From Blastobasis lacticolella (Eukaryota; Arthropoda; Insecta; Lepidoptera; Blastobasidae): DNA of 64,000 bases. The position numbers and the translations under genes were made by a program. How positions within the stretch are numbered: the first letter of the stretch is position 1; each line of letters begins with the position of its first letter. Location: contig LR990056.1 of assembly GCA_905147135.1 (NCBI GenBank), forward strand, positions 12,906,001-12,970,000, in the 5' to 3' direction. Below are positions 33,991 through 45,129 of the stretch, piece after piece. The notes under the pieces are model-generated. The model did no database searches, was not told the DNA's origin, and saw only the letters and a program-made list of their open reading frames with translations.

Positions 33991-35440
33991 ACAAAGGTTT
34001 TAAACTTATAAGAGTCGTCGACATTGTGATCGACGAGACGGCAAATCGTCCGAAATTCTAGTCATATAATTTTCAGAGTCTGTAATCAAATTTCACTTTT
34101 CTGACATACACCCTTTAATCAGCGAGGTAATATAACAGCCACGTAACTGAAAGTTGTTACCTTGTTATGTCACTATTGTCGTCCTATCGATTTTTATTGT
34201 TGTGTGTCACTTGTTATTTGACAACAACGTGAATTGGAACGTAGTCAATGGGTAAATTCACCATTAAACCTAATAGTATTATAGAAGCCGAACCATGGAT
34301 ATCTGTTTATCCTTTAATCAGGCGCTAACCGAACGGAATTAGTAAACCTAACTTGTTTTACTATATCCCGGTCATAAAATACTTTTCTCCTCCTAGAAGT
34401 AAGTTAAATAGAAGAAGAAGTTCATAGAAGTTCCCGATGGAGGAATTCAAGGGCAGATAGATACGTAGATATCCATTTCTCGCCATGCCTGACTAGAAAG
34501 AGTCTGTTGATTCTGACATTGACACGAAGAGCGGCTTGGATCAAATTCTTAATCGCATTTAAGCATGATAAAAACACAAGATTTCATACACCATGCCGTT
34601 AAACAATACTCTTGGGAACACTGTCTTTTCTATTTTAGTACAAGCCAAACATTCATCTTCTACTATAAGATATAAATTGATACATCGTTGTACAAAATGA
34701 TGAGTCTAAAAGTAGGATCGACATCACTAATTACGTGGTTAAAGGTGTTACAGCGGTCATATAAAAGCAGCCGACAAACAGGAATTAAAACTGTTGTAAG
34801 GCCACCAACCGTGGTCGTGGACAGACAGTTGGACCTACGTCAGAACGACGTACGCAGCTGTACACCTACTCTTTTCATGTAAACAAGCCTCAGAAATAGG
34901 TTTAGCCGGACCTGATTGATTGATCAAAGTCCAAAACGAATAGTTACCCCAAATGTAAAGATACTAACGTATGTGATAACCCTCGTAGCTAAGACAGAAA
35001 GATAAAAAGGCAAAGATTTTGACATATACATAAAGTCGATGTATAAACAAAGATTTTGACATTTATGTCTGTGTACTCTGTGCTGGTCAATCGCAAATAT
35101 CGCAATATTGGTAATCGCAATGCGTCAAACACGTCGATAACCCATACCAGCCCATTGCCGGACTGGAGCCTCTTCGTCAGTGGAGGATTATTCTCGTGAT
35201 AACCACGTTTGCAGATCATAGTGTTAAACACAGCAGTAAACGCTGTTTGTACGAATTTAGTCGCCTTTCACGACACCTGTTATTAAGAGAGCGTGGTGAC
35301 CAAGCTAATTAATACTATTCAGAGATATATAACTCCTATAGACAACGAAATAGAATTCTGCTCTGCCGCACAGTAGCCGGAAACCACTCTTCTGCCTACA
35401 ACAAGTAATCCCAAAGCGAAAAGTCTTATGAAAAAGTCGA
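33991..35440. other. No gene seen
   Basis: AT-rich. Two direct copies of AAAGATTTTGACAT lie near 35013 and 35049. Frames present are short and unrecognised. Confidence 0.4.
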
Positions 35441-35860
35441 GAAACAATCGTTCAGAAGCGAAATAAAGTGATAGGTATCACACAGCGATCACGTTTTCGA
35501 GCACGCTCATTCGCCAGTCAGTATCGACTCTTTAACCACAATGGAAATTAGGAACAATGGGCACAAATCAACGAACGCCTCGTTGGCTCGTTAGTTTTGT
35601 GACAAAAGGAGCGAATTGTTTACTTGCCATTGTTTACTCGCCACTTCTCTGTACCGCGGACAAAATCGGAACTGCATTTGTTCTGATATAGTATTGTAAT
35701 AAAATTGCAATTTGAAACAACCACTGGCGACGTCGTCAAGTGTAGAAATAAGTTGGTCGCGCTGTAAGACCGTTGTTGATCGGCGCTTACGTCGCAATGT
35801 GCGCATGCGCAACTGTTTAAATATGAAGTCATGTTGACGTGTACGCTGTTTACGTTTGGA
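35441..35860. promoter_or_regulatory. Promoter-like island with perfect NRF1-type palindrome
   Basis: TGCGCATGCGCA at 35800-35811 is the exact palindromic consensus bound by NRF1 and its insect relative Ewg, which usually sits close to transcription starts. CGCTTACGTCGCA lies just upstream, and an initiator-like TCAGTA at 35518-35523. Direction and product are not determinable; no conserved coding exon was found nearby. Confidence 0.3.
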
Positions 35861-36184
35861 ACCTACCTTTGTAGAATATTGAGCTGGATGTTCAGTAACT
35901 TTTATCATTTATCAATATTTCACTGTTGGTCTTCGTCTCCGTTTATAGCGTCGGATTAGAGATTGTAGTAGTAGTGTACCTTAGACGTAAAATAGGGCTA
36001 ATAAGATATGATGCAGTGGTTTCCGATCTGTGTCTGAAAAAAACTTACCTTCTGTATTTCGGCAAGTTATTTGCCTGTGCAAAAAGGTCTCCTAAATACA
36101 GATTTACCTACCTCCGGACAATCGACAAGACGCATGTCGAACAACTCCAGCGCTAATTCATTCAGCACTAAATCATCAGCATCT

Positions 36185-36320
36185 TGGCGTCAACATCCCG
36201 GATGTCCTCTTTGCCCGGGGTTCCGTGATCTAGGATTTGGCAGATCAAGAGCGACCTTACCTCCATACCATCTTACCTCTTTGACCCTGTTGAGAAACCG
36301 ATTTTGATTGGATGGTTACG
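36185..36320 (-). mobile_element. Repeat C copy
   Basis: TTGGCGTCAACATCCCGGAT, GCCCGGGGTTCCGTGATC, AGGATTTGGCAGATCAAGAG and TTTGACCCTGTTGAGAAACC. Diverged relative to 62338-62494. Confidence 0.55.
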
Positions 36321-37569
36321 CATTCAGCACTATAACTTCTGACCCATGTAGACTTCTAACGCAACTTCTCAACCACACGGCAGCAACATCTGCATCAGCC
36401 ACCATGACGAATGCGCCGGCGTGGGAACCATTTGCTTATTCATTGACACATTACGGCAATTTTGCATCGGTTGCCAGTGATCATTTCTTTTGAACAACCA
36501 CCGATTAGTAACCATTGCCGCTGGGTTACAAAACGGAATTGTCATTAGAGTTATAGAATTACATTACATCTGTATAGTACATAGGTGGGTCTTAGCTCAT
36601 TTGAGTTGAGAGATGTACAGTAACCAACCGAAGAGAATACACGTAATACTACTTTTTAGTAGTAACTCTATGGGTTTCATTGAAGTAGCGTACATAAATG
36701 TCGCCCACAGACAAACTTATCTGATCTGCGGGGCTATTGGCTAACTCAGTTGACAACTGTATTTGTCACTAGATAATTCTACACCACGTCATCTACGTTG
36801 AAAACTGGCAATAGCGTCTACCAAATTAGAGTAGTGTCAGATTTTTTAATGTCAAATTCAGTTGTCCACTGAGATAGCCGATAGGCCCTCAGGTGGCCAA
36901 AACTGCAACTAGTGTCGCCGTTTTGAAATCTCATTTTATCGTCAATAACAGACATCGGGTTAAACAAGCCTGTGTCTCTTTTAAACCTTTGACGTCTTCT
37001 TATTACGAAGCATACCTGTCCTTCAATGTGATCTCCTCAGCCAACCTATGGAGCCCTATGACATACACCTCTTTAAACCGGCTTATTCACACTAGCCTTG
37101 AAGGCGTCTAGCTTATGCTCGGAAAACTCTTCGGATTGTACGTAAGCGCTCCTGTGTTCGCACGTATAAAATTTAGTATATACAATTCGAATTGATGATA
37201 TCTGCTATTTTATTAGCCTTTCTTTCCATAACCTGCCTTCACACCTATACGCCCCGATGTGTTTTCCACATAATGTAAACAGCAATTAATGCATAATACA
37301 TTTTCCCAAACAACAATACAATACGTTGCATTTATCTTTACTGATACTTTCTCTTCGAGCGCACGCAACGAGCGCTATATCAAATTATCAATGCATTATC
37401 AAGGCATGCATGTTACCGATACGGCAATTGACATAACTTCCGAGGATACCTTTGCTTTACGACGCCATTGTTTCTTTTTATAGAGAAGGCTTTTTTTAAA
37501 CTAGTGTATTTTAAATAAACCATAATCTGACACTTTAACACTTAACACTGAGATCTTGGAATTTTTCCC
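36321..37569. other. No gene seen; LINE trace
   Basis: At 37078-37112 CCGGCTTATTCACACTAGCC followed by TTGAAGGCGTCTAG matches the LINE family G piece at 57108-57145. Otherwise no supported features. Confidence 0.4.
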
Positions 37570-37665
37570 AGGAGTGTCGATGACCTAATGATTAGCGTGT
37601 CGGACTTGAAGCTAGAGGTACCGGGGTCTAACCCCAGTGCCACCATGGCATTGTATATAATTTAT
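37570..37665 (+). mobile_element. tRNA-headed SINE (family C) head
   Basis: TGACCTAATGATTAGCG gives an A-box-like block and ACCGGGGTCTAACCCCAGTG a B-box-like block in a T-arm hairpin, spaced as in a tRNA. The acceptor ends do not pair, and an AT-rich body follows, so a SINE head is more likely than a tRNA gene. Confidence 0.55.
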
Positions 37666-37744
37666 TTACATTAAGATGTAAAATACACGTAAAAATGCTA
37701 AACTTTGTAGGTAGCTGTAACAATAAAGTATGTCATGTACATTA

Positions 37745-37975
37745 GTTGAATGCTAACCGATTTTCTTACGGTGATGAAACAACACCGTGATGAAACCTGC
37801 ACATCCAGGCGACTCAATGTATAACCATGATCCAATGTGGTCAGGTGCCTCTAGCTCTGGTAGCTGGGTCACAGAGGTCAGATGGCAGTCGCTCCACCAA
37901 TCCTGGATCATGGTCAAGGCGGATGGCCCTCGTACGCGAGAGCACAACCGGGACATTAACGCCAACGTGAATTGA
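37745..37975 (+). mobile_element. Repeat C copy
   Basis: GTGATGAAACCTGCACATCC, AACCATGATCCAATGTGGTC, GGTCAGATGGCAGTCGCTCC, ATCCTGGATCATGGTCAAGG and GAGAGCACAACCGGGACATT in the order seen at 63310-63491. The 62- and 90-residue frames over it are incidental. Confidence 0.65.
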
Positions 37976-39260
37976 TGAATTGAATGTACAAAAAAATCAT
38001 ACTTATCGGTATCAGAATTAAACAAAGGACCTATGTTTTTCTAATTGTTTTTTAAAACGCAATCATAAACCGTTTATTTCTGGACTTGCACTCCTAACAA
38101 TGGATAGTTAGAGCGGCTTACCGTTAGAATTACTACTACATATTTAGAACTATAACATCAGAACAAGTTGGAGCACAATGTTATCTTGTATGAGTCGCGG
38201 AATCGGCTCTAAATAACAACTCGGAAAGGTTATGTCCTTATTGTGTACTGGAAAAGCGATACAGCTGATCGGTGTCGTTTGACTTAGCTATGAATTAAGT
38301 TATCACGAACGGAGACTCTTTTCGTTCACCTCATATATTGCTTATGAGGTGAACGAAAAGGGGCCCAAATTCAGAGAATAACATTTTATAGAGGTTTCAT
38401 TATTTTAAAGATTTTATAGGTTGTTGATTGCCCTTTTCGTTATCTCTTCAAACTAAATCAACTTATATGAACATTATATGTAATTATCACTGTCTCTACA
38501 AAAATCACTTCCAGCTAACTGCAACACACTAGCTCGGAGTGGTAGAGAACGGTTAACGGCGGAAATTTATTTATATATTTTAAAACGGTTAACTTTTTTG
38601 CAACAAACACAAGTTCACTGACAAACGAAAGTGTGGATAGTATTCGTCGTTTTCACATACAATAATTGCATCGCGAAAAATCTTATTTACATATCAATAA
38701 AATTTGCTATATCATAGTATCTAGACACGATACAGAATAGTCCTTAGCCGATACACCCTACCGAGTTATAGAAGGTAATGCCCAAGCCAAAGCGAAATGT
38801 TTACACTGCACTGGTTGACCGCATTCCTCGGCGACTACACGCCGCATTGCGGCTACTCTGAAATTTACTTTAATTTGTACTTTTACTCATTAAGATAATT
38901 CACCACGGTAGGTAAAATACCCTAAAAATAAAAGGCCCTTAAAGTCCGGCTATGTTTTCGCATAAATTGGCCTATATTTAGATCACAGAGCCGACTCCAA
39001 CGAAGAGTTTTAATTTCTGAGGAGTTGTTGGAAGATTACCAGCTGCAGAATGTCAGTGTACAGTTCATGGCATACTGTGTATTACATGTATTACAAGTGG
39101 CATAATGTATAGGGTAAATTAAAGTGTTTAAAAAACAAATTTTCTTAATGTTTATTAAAAAAATCTAGGTCCAAGTATGAGCTATATTAGTGTCCGACAA
39201 ATATAGAAATCCCCTGCGGTTTTCTATAAATATTCAACTATCTCGCGGGACCCTATTATT
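37976..39260. other. No gene seen; one hairpin
   Basis: AT-rich. Contains the hairpin at 38318-38360. No supported frames. Confidence 0.4.
38318..38360. repeat. Perfect hairpin, 18-bp arms, 7-nt loop
   Basis: CTTTTCGTTCACCTCATA (38318-38335) and its exact reverse complement (38343-38360) around TATTGCT. No T run follows, so it is not a terminator-like structure. Confidence 0.9.
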
Positions 39261-39268
39261 TTTCCGAG

Positions 39269-39725
39269 TTAAAAATGTTGCTCGAAAAGAAGATAGCTTT
39301 CTATTAGAGAAGGAATAAACAAAATACTGTTTCGGGGTGGCAATCGGCTCCCAAGACAAATTGTTGTCAAACAGTTGTCGATCCAAGGATTATTCAACGG
39401 CTCTGGTTGTGTAGTTCTGTACCAAATGCCAACATCTTTCGATCGCCTATCGAAATGTTCACTCCATAATTCGAAGCACTGCCTCTTCGCCAAATGTAAA
39501 CATTCAGTAAAGAATGGAAGCCTATTCACTATGCAGCCTTCTGACGCCGCTTCCTTTGCCAATCCATCTACTGTTTCATTATGTGCTATGCCACTATGCG
39601 ATGGGATCCACTGAAGATGTATGGTCTTTGATTGATTTGAGTCCCAAGACTGTTCAATCAGTCTCAGGGTCCCAGCGGAACACCATGGTAAACTTCACTA
39701 ACGGTATTAGGACGAATACCTAACG
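39269..39725 (-). mobile_element. LINE fragment with RNase H-like domain
   Basis: Reverse strand reads LRLIEQSWDSNQSKTIHLQW then IPSHSGIAHNETVDGLAKEA and ASEGCIVNRLPFFTECLHLA. The H-S-G-I-x-x-N-E-x-x-D pattern is the last catalytic part of the RNase H domain found in I/R1-like LINEs. Upstream parts are frameshifted. The element is truncated on both sides. Confidence 0.85.
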
Positions 39726-40164
39726 AGTGGCGAGCTCGTTGGGGTGCTGAAGTTCGACTGGTTTCAAAGTACGACACGGCCACTCATCCAGGTTGTGGAC
39801 TCTATCTGCGTTTCATAAATTTTATTATCAGTCTCATAAGCACGTTGTCACTAAACAAGGGTTGCATTCCGCTTCCTTTAAATTAGCGCAATTTATTCTA
39901 AAAGTTATTAAAATGTAATAATATTATAGATTACCCTACTATTCCCTGTTTATATGTATAGCGTATTGACGCCAAGGTGATTGTTTTAAATATAGCGTGA
40001 AACCCCTGTGCAATCCCAAAGAGGCATAAGAGACATGTATCCCAGTCACAAAACCAAGTTCGCGGTTCGTGGTTCGCGGCAAGCGGCCATAACATTATGC
40101 TGAGGAGCCATGTACGCTGGATGCTCACGGAAAATGCCACTGGGAACCCTATAATTGTCTCCGT

Positions 40165-40260
40165 GTTTTATGTACTTTTTTTGTGTTAAATGTAAATTAT
40201 CATGTCGTGGCGTCCTTTGTAATAAATATTTTCTTTCTTTCTTTTCTTTCTTTCTTTAAC
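40165..40260 (+). repeat. Repeat 3' tail with (CTTT)n microsatellite
   Basis: GTCGTGGCGTCCTTTGTAAT and AATAAATATT are followed by a TTTC/CTTT run to 40258. A related tail (GTTATGGCGTCCAGTTGATA, then AATAAATTATT) is at 48715-48832, without the microsatellite. Confidence 0.5.
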
Positions 40261-40309
40261 CATATAAATTTAAATTTTCGTGATAATAAACCTAATCATC
40301 ACCATCTTA

Positions 40310-40440
40310 ACCCTTTACCTTTTTCTTATTAAACTAGAGACGTAAACTTCTGGCATTTAAGCTGTCTCGACCTCACCATCGCTTTCCATCACGTGATATG
40401 GGGTCGAATGCGAGCGACGCGTAACATATAGAGATAATCT
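40310..40440 (+). mobile_element. LINE 3' end fragment
   Basis: CCTCACCATCGCTTTCCATC followed by ACGTGATATGGGGTCGAATG resembles the 3' end of the LINE at 8680-8735 (CATCGTCACTTTCCATCAGG ... GTTGAGGTCAAATG). Confidence 0.5.
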
Positions 40441-40689
40441 ATGAGATTTCAGAATATTCCAATAAATATATATCCAAACCGACAGGATAAAGCTGGAAAA
40501 CTCAAATTATTTATCCTAAACTAATAAACCGATTTTAATGAAACAAAGCAAATAACCATTACGATTAAACTATCTGGCTTTATCCGTGCGACAGCTATGA
40601 TGCCACAGACAAATACACACGTCAACCAGCACCCCTCCTTTTCCGTCGACGGTTAAAATCCAAATCGCACGATGCTCATTGCACCGAGA

Positions 40690-40876
40690 TGCGTACAGCC
40701 CGCCGCACAGCACTGACCGCATTCCGCTAGAATATCCGCTGGGCTACAGTACTGCAGTGCAGGAACTGCAGTCTGCCGGCTGCGGACTAGCAGAAACCTT
40801 TTATTAAGTACTTGCCTTGATTTGCTCGAACGGTTCGTGTTGTCTTAGTTTTGTCGGAGAAATGTTCGTTGTGAGT
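40690..40876 (+). promoter_or_regulatory. Promoter-like block with adjoining splice donor
   Basis: A GC-rich patch with three CTGCAG words (CAGTACTGCAGTGCAGGAAC, TGCAGTCTGCCGGCTGCGGA) is followed by ATG at 40862 and a perfect GTGAGT donor at 40871-40876, which would give an exon ending Met-Phe-Val. It could be a first exon with a three-codon coding part. Nothing downstream in the window confirms it. Confidence 0.2.
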
Positions 40877-41089
40877 CCTTGATTTTGTTGTGTATTATTT
40901 ACCTTATTTCTGTAGATAACTAAGGGTTTATTCTGATTGTAAGCCAATTATTGTTAGCTTATGTCATTGGTAATATACACTTAATTAAAGACTCTAGTTA
41001 ATCGTTATGGGAATAAAAATAAGAGAATCATCTTTGCCTTAATGTTCCGGTTGTGTTCTTTGGCTTTGCAATTTGGCAGATCAGGTGAT

Positions 41090-41153
41090 TACAGTAGAGA
41101 ACTCGGGACCTCTCGCTTACGAGTCGGACTTTTTAACCACCGACACATTATCG
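41090..41153 (-). mobile_element. SINE family B fragment
   Basis: CTCGGGACCTCTCGCTTACG, AGTCGGACTTTTTAACCACC and GACAC match the head region of the copy at 44660-44751 with losses. Confidence 0.45.
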
Positions 41154-41636
41154 TTATCAGAATCCGTAACTATTTTACTTACTTTGAATCAAAACAGATC
41201 AGTAAGCCTTCTCCACGTAAGTGGCTGGTTTTGAAAATAATATATATCTCTACCCTCGCGCAATCTAAGTTCTAAAAACGCGGGACTTAAAAAATGCATA
41301 CCCAATCTAGCGCCCGCCTGTGCACAACACTTCTTTCTAACAATGAAAATAGTTCAAATTAGCAACAATTTCCCTCGCTCCAAGCAGCGTGGAGCAAACA
41401 TCTCACCGCACCATTGAGACATACCACCGAATCCGCCGTCTGCCTCATAACATAATAAACCGCGCCACTTCACAGCCATATCATTGAAACTAATTAAATA
41501 ATGATAATGATAACAATTAATGGTAATGATGTTAATGATTGCGGCAGCCGGTCGCGATGTCGCCGGGCTCTCTCTGAGGTATTGTGCTGGGTTCTCACAG
41601 GAGAAAGCTCCGGAGAGATGCGTTCGTGGAAAATAT

Positions 41637-41840
41637 ACGAGTGAGGCGGCGGACACATGGTGGGTGTTCGTTCGGGTCTCTTCGGAAAATGATCGTGGAG
41701 GGTCGGTAGTTTTCGGTGGAGGTTCTGATTTTGAATTTACGAGTGAGGCTGGCACATGGTGGGTGTTCGTTCGGGTGTCTTCGGAAAATGATCGTGGAGG
41801 GTCGGTAGTTTTCGGTAGAGGTTCTTTCTGATTTTGAATT
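41637..41840. repeat. 102-bp tandem duplication, open in one frame
   Basis: Units 41637-41738 and 41739-41840 share ACGAGTGAGGC, ACACATGGTGGGTGTTCG(T), CTTCGGAAAATGATCGTGGA and GGGTCGGTAGTTTTCGGT. The units differ by one 3-nt deletion and a few substitutions near their ends. In the plus frame from 41520 both read as (A)TWWVFVRVSSENDRGGSVVF; one of the substitutions is synonymous. No family is recognised, and a 133-residue minus frame overlaps, so coding is not established. Confidence 0.75.
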
Positions 41841-42260
41841 TTGGTCTGTGCGAAATAAATTGAGATTTAGTCATCGGGAATCTTTAACTAGGCGAAATAA
41901 TATTTAACTGTTGATATTAAAAGCAAGTTTATATTGACGTCTGCGGTGATTTTTGAGTTGGTTTTAGCTAGCTGCACAGGCAGATAACAGTATCGAAGTC
42001 TCTGAAGAACGAGCATTTTGTAATCAAATTGCTCCATTACATAAAGATGAAAGACTGATTCACAGATGTATTTTCGCACGTATAATATTAAATAGTGATT
42101 AATTATAATGAATCAGAGCTTTAATACTCACTTTTACAGCTTATATATAATTATTGATTCGGCACAAATTCTCCGAATTACAATTACATTACAAAATTAC
42201 ATTATCCCTTTAATGACATAACTCTACAGCGCTATAGTTTATATTATTATATTAATCGGG
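41841..42260. other. No gene seen
   Basis: AT-rich, short chance frames only. Confidence 0.4.
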
Positions 42261-42264
42261 ACTC

Positions 42265-42347
42265 ACACGCGACATCTTCTCGTGACCAAGGTGGGTTTAA
42301 CCCTACCGAAACGTCGGGAAAACAAATCCAATAGGCACGTCGCGTGT
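42265..42347 (+). ncRNA. Hammerhead-like motif, possibly from a Penelope-like element
   Basis: The stretch GAAACGTC at 42308-42315 is preceded by a hairpin (GGTGGGT / ACCCTACC, 42290-42307) and by TGACCAA at 42283-42289, a poor match to the CUGANGA core. TTCTC (42277-42281) can pair with GGGAA (42316-42320) as stem I. An outer 9-bp inverted repeat ACACGCGAC/GTCGCGTGT frames it. The layout is that of minimal hammerheads known from Penelope-like elements, but core positions are changed, so activity is unlikely. No PLE protein is seen. Confidence 0.3.
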
Positions 42348-42678
42348 GTTTCTCGTTCAATATAAAAACATGTCTAAAGAACGCGAGTTTAGTTTGAAAC
42401 AAACATTAGCACTATATTTTGTCGCCAAGATGACGCTGAACTTTGAACACCTACTTAAATGATTTTGTAACGGGTTTTGCTCCACTACTCATTCCCTTCG
42501 CTGCAACTCCTGGGTAGCCAGGATCTACAGCGGCGACCACACACAGGTCCTGTGTTTTGACACTCAGGCGTGCCCGAGGACAAGCTAATACTGTCTTGGA
42601 ACTCGCAACAAATTGAATTAAGAATTAGTAGGTTGGTGTAGGAAATATAGTGTCCCGACCAGGAGGTCTTAATAAAAG

Positions 42679-42732
42679 GAACTTGATAATCTGTAAAGTA
42701 GGGAGGACCCTACTTTACAGATTATCAAGTTC
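42679..42732. repeat. Perfect hairpin, 25-bp arms, loop AGGA
   Basis: GAACTTGATAATCTGTAAAG... (42679-42703) and its exact reverse complement (42708-42732). Unique-looking sequence, not part of a recognised repeat. Confidence 0.95.
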
Positions 42733-43657
42733 TGTATAAGTATAGAAGTTCGAAATGATTGAATGCTGGTGTACCGTACACATTCAGACACCGTGGAACC
42801 AGTTTATGGGCATCATAAACAAGCGCACGTCATCGTTTATCGATCGAGAATGATTGGGCTTTCCACGCTTTCCATTATAGACGATAATCTAATTTTAGAT
42901 ACTATCGGTATATTGACGATTATATTCGAGTACCTTTTATACGTAATACGAACTATTAACGTTGGTTTTATGTTTCATGTTTGATGGATTCGATTTACCT
43001 AAGTATTTTTAATTTATACCACTACAAGGTTATTTCGTAATAAATAGTACACGAATATGGTTACAGAATGGACTAGAATAAAGCTTATTTTTCAAATATG
43101 TATGAAATGTATTGAAAGCTGTCTTCCCATAACAATCATGCATGCAAATGCGTCAAAATATCGGGCTACTTGTAAACTATGCTACGCCGTAATTAACCCG
43201 GAGAATACTTTTAAAAACGTCTAACATGACATGACATGTCTGACATTCATGACATGTGTTAGTGTGGACGCAGCCTAGTCTAGAGTCATAGTTGGTGTTA
43301 GAAAACGGCTGCGGGTTTCCGCTCGTCTACAGTAGGGCTAGACCGAGACACATACATTACATACACGTCTCTTTATGACATACAAATATACAGATGTGTA
43401 GATAGAAATCTCTACATTGTGTGAAACTTATCTTGCAACTGCTAGTTTGGCTTCGTAGGACGTCGTCTCTGTCGCACATGTGCTAGTAAATAACAAAAGT
43501 CAAATCAAAATTTCTTTGACATTCAAGACATTAAATATATCTTTCAATCGTCAAAAAGGAGGGGAAAGTAGGAAAATAGGATTACAAAACTGTAACTAGC
43601 CGATGTGCCTTATTTAACGCCGATTAGTGTATGTTGTTGAGTCTGTATGTAGAGCAA
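42733..43657. other. No gene seen
   Basis: AT-rich. At 43205-43260 short palindromic ACATGACATGACATGTC words cluster. No supported frames. Confidence 0.4.
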
Positions 43658-43821
43658 AGCACGGCTAGCACAAGTATGCTATCGCGCGCGATAAGCGGAA
43701 AAGGGCGCGACAAGGATACACCTATCTCATACCCAATATTTCAGCTTAGTATTGAGAGAAGGAAACAAACGCTCTCTCGCGCCCCGAGCTATATCGCTAT
43801 TACACTTGTGCTATCCGTGCT
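43658..43821. mobile_element. MITE-like element, 164 bp
   Basis: Imperfect terminal inverted repeats of about 45-50 bp: AGCACGGCTAGCACAAGT at the left, ACTTGTGCTATCCGTGCT at the right, with further pairing of GGGCGCGA and TCGCGCCC inside. No clear target duplication. The 97-residue frame across it is incidental. Confidence 0.6.
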
Positions 43822-44486
43822 AGGTAAGGATGAGCGACATTTAGAGTGGATCAACTCGTTATCGATAATAAACAAAACATCGATACGGAGTGCCAATTGG
43901 CTCCAGATTGTTCAGTGTCGATAATTGTTTTACAATTTTAACATATTGAATACTGCATATTATTTATTACTCATGTTTCGATGTTTCGCTTGCTAACATA
44001 TAATTATTTCTTTGTTATTACTTACAAAACTTACTTCCCAATGAAAGCTATTCCGAATATTAGAATAACAATAGCGAGAAAATTGCAAATGAGCAAACTT
44101 TTACCTTTCATATATTTTACATAACCAAGTAGGAACATGAAGAAGTAAAATATGGATACTTAACACCAAGTAATGATTGACATGACCTGACTGAGTTAAG
44201 ACCGGCCGCAAGGCGGAAGCTGCAAAGGCCACGTTATGTGATGACTGTAAGAAAGTACACAGCGAGAATACAATACCCATCTAATAAAAATAAATAAAAA
44301 TAAAGCGAAACATGGTGTCACTAATAAGTGTGGATGTCTATTAACTGAACTGGAGTTTGGTAGCTGCTTTAGATTAATCTGGTAAGGGCGGCTTGTACCA
44401 AACTCTTCAACGCATTTAAGCATTAGATTAACACAATTTTTTATACAAAATGACGTTAAATGGCATTCTTAAATGTGTTTGGTTAC

Positions 44487-44530
44487 ACATTCAGTCGCCT
44501 GAATGTGCAGGTTTCATCACGATGTTTTCG
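44487..44530 (-). mobile_element. Repeat C fragment
   Basis: ACACATTCAGTCGCCTGAAT then GTGCAGGTTTCATCACGATG, reverse of the left part of the copy at 37772-37825. Confidence 0.5.
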
Positions 44531-44639
44531 TACTAATGTATATATGAGCAGCTGTAAATATGTTTGATAGATGAATCTGCTCAGATATATAAGTACCCTT
44601 CCATGTACATTTATATTCGAAGCCTTGGTAATGCTCACA

Positions 44640-44751
44640 TATTAATTAACTCGACTGTACATAACTCAGAAAACAGTCAGTGGGATTCGAGACCTGTACC
44701 TCTCGTATTGCGAGTCGGATACCGTTACCACTAGGCCACCGACGCTCTAAA
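44640..44751 (-). mobile_element. tRNA-headed SINE (family B)
   Basis: Reverse strand: AGAGCGTCGGTGGCCTAGTG, with TGGCCTAGTGG (44728-44738) fitting the pol III A box, and GGTCTCGAATCCC (44682-44694) fitting the B box at tRNA-like spacing, followed by a body with ACTGTTTTCTGAGTTATGTA. Confidence 0.7.
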
Positions 44752-45129
44752 CTATATAAAGATAAACTATCACAATATCCATGAACTGTACGTCCATAAA
44801 ATCATAAGTAATACTAACCACTTCGGCTTTAATATTGCAAGTTATAATGCTTAATATTATACGAGTAAATGTGGTGGTAAGTGCTTGCTTCACGTAATGA
44901 GGAAACTAGAAGACATTAATTGCTAGATAACGTCGCCGTAGCTTCTTCCTGCACTTTCAATGACTTTTCCTGGTTATACGGATGATATAGCGGCTAGGTT
45001 TCAATACCTAATGCAGATGGGGTCACTAGTTATTGATTATCATTTCGTTTCATTTCATAGCTATTGGGTTGGTAAAATGTTTACCTTCTACTAAAATGTT
45101 ACTGTAGACTCTAACCGTTACCGTCATGT

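Noticed and set aside
36071..36307. Ser-rich 78-residue frame
   Set aside because: Its second half is repeat C sequence; the Ser-rich part is a chance reading.
37570..37645. tRNA gene
   Set aside because: B box hairpin is good but acceptor ends do not pair; a SINE head is the simpler reading.
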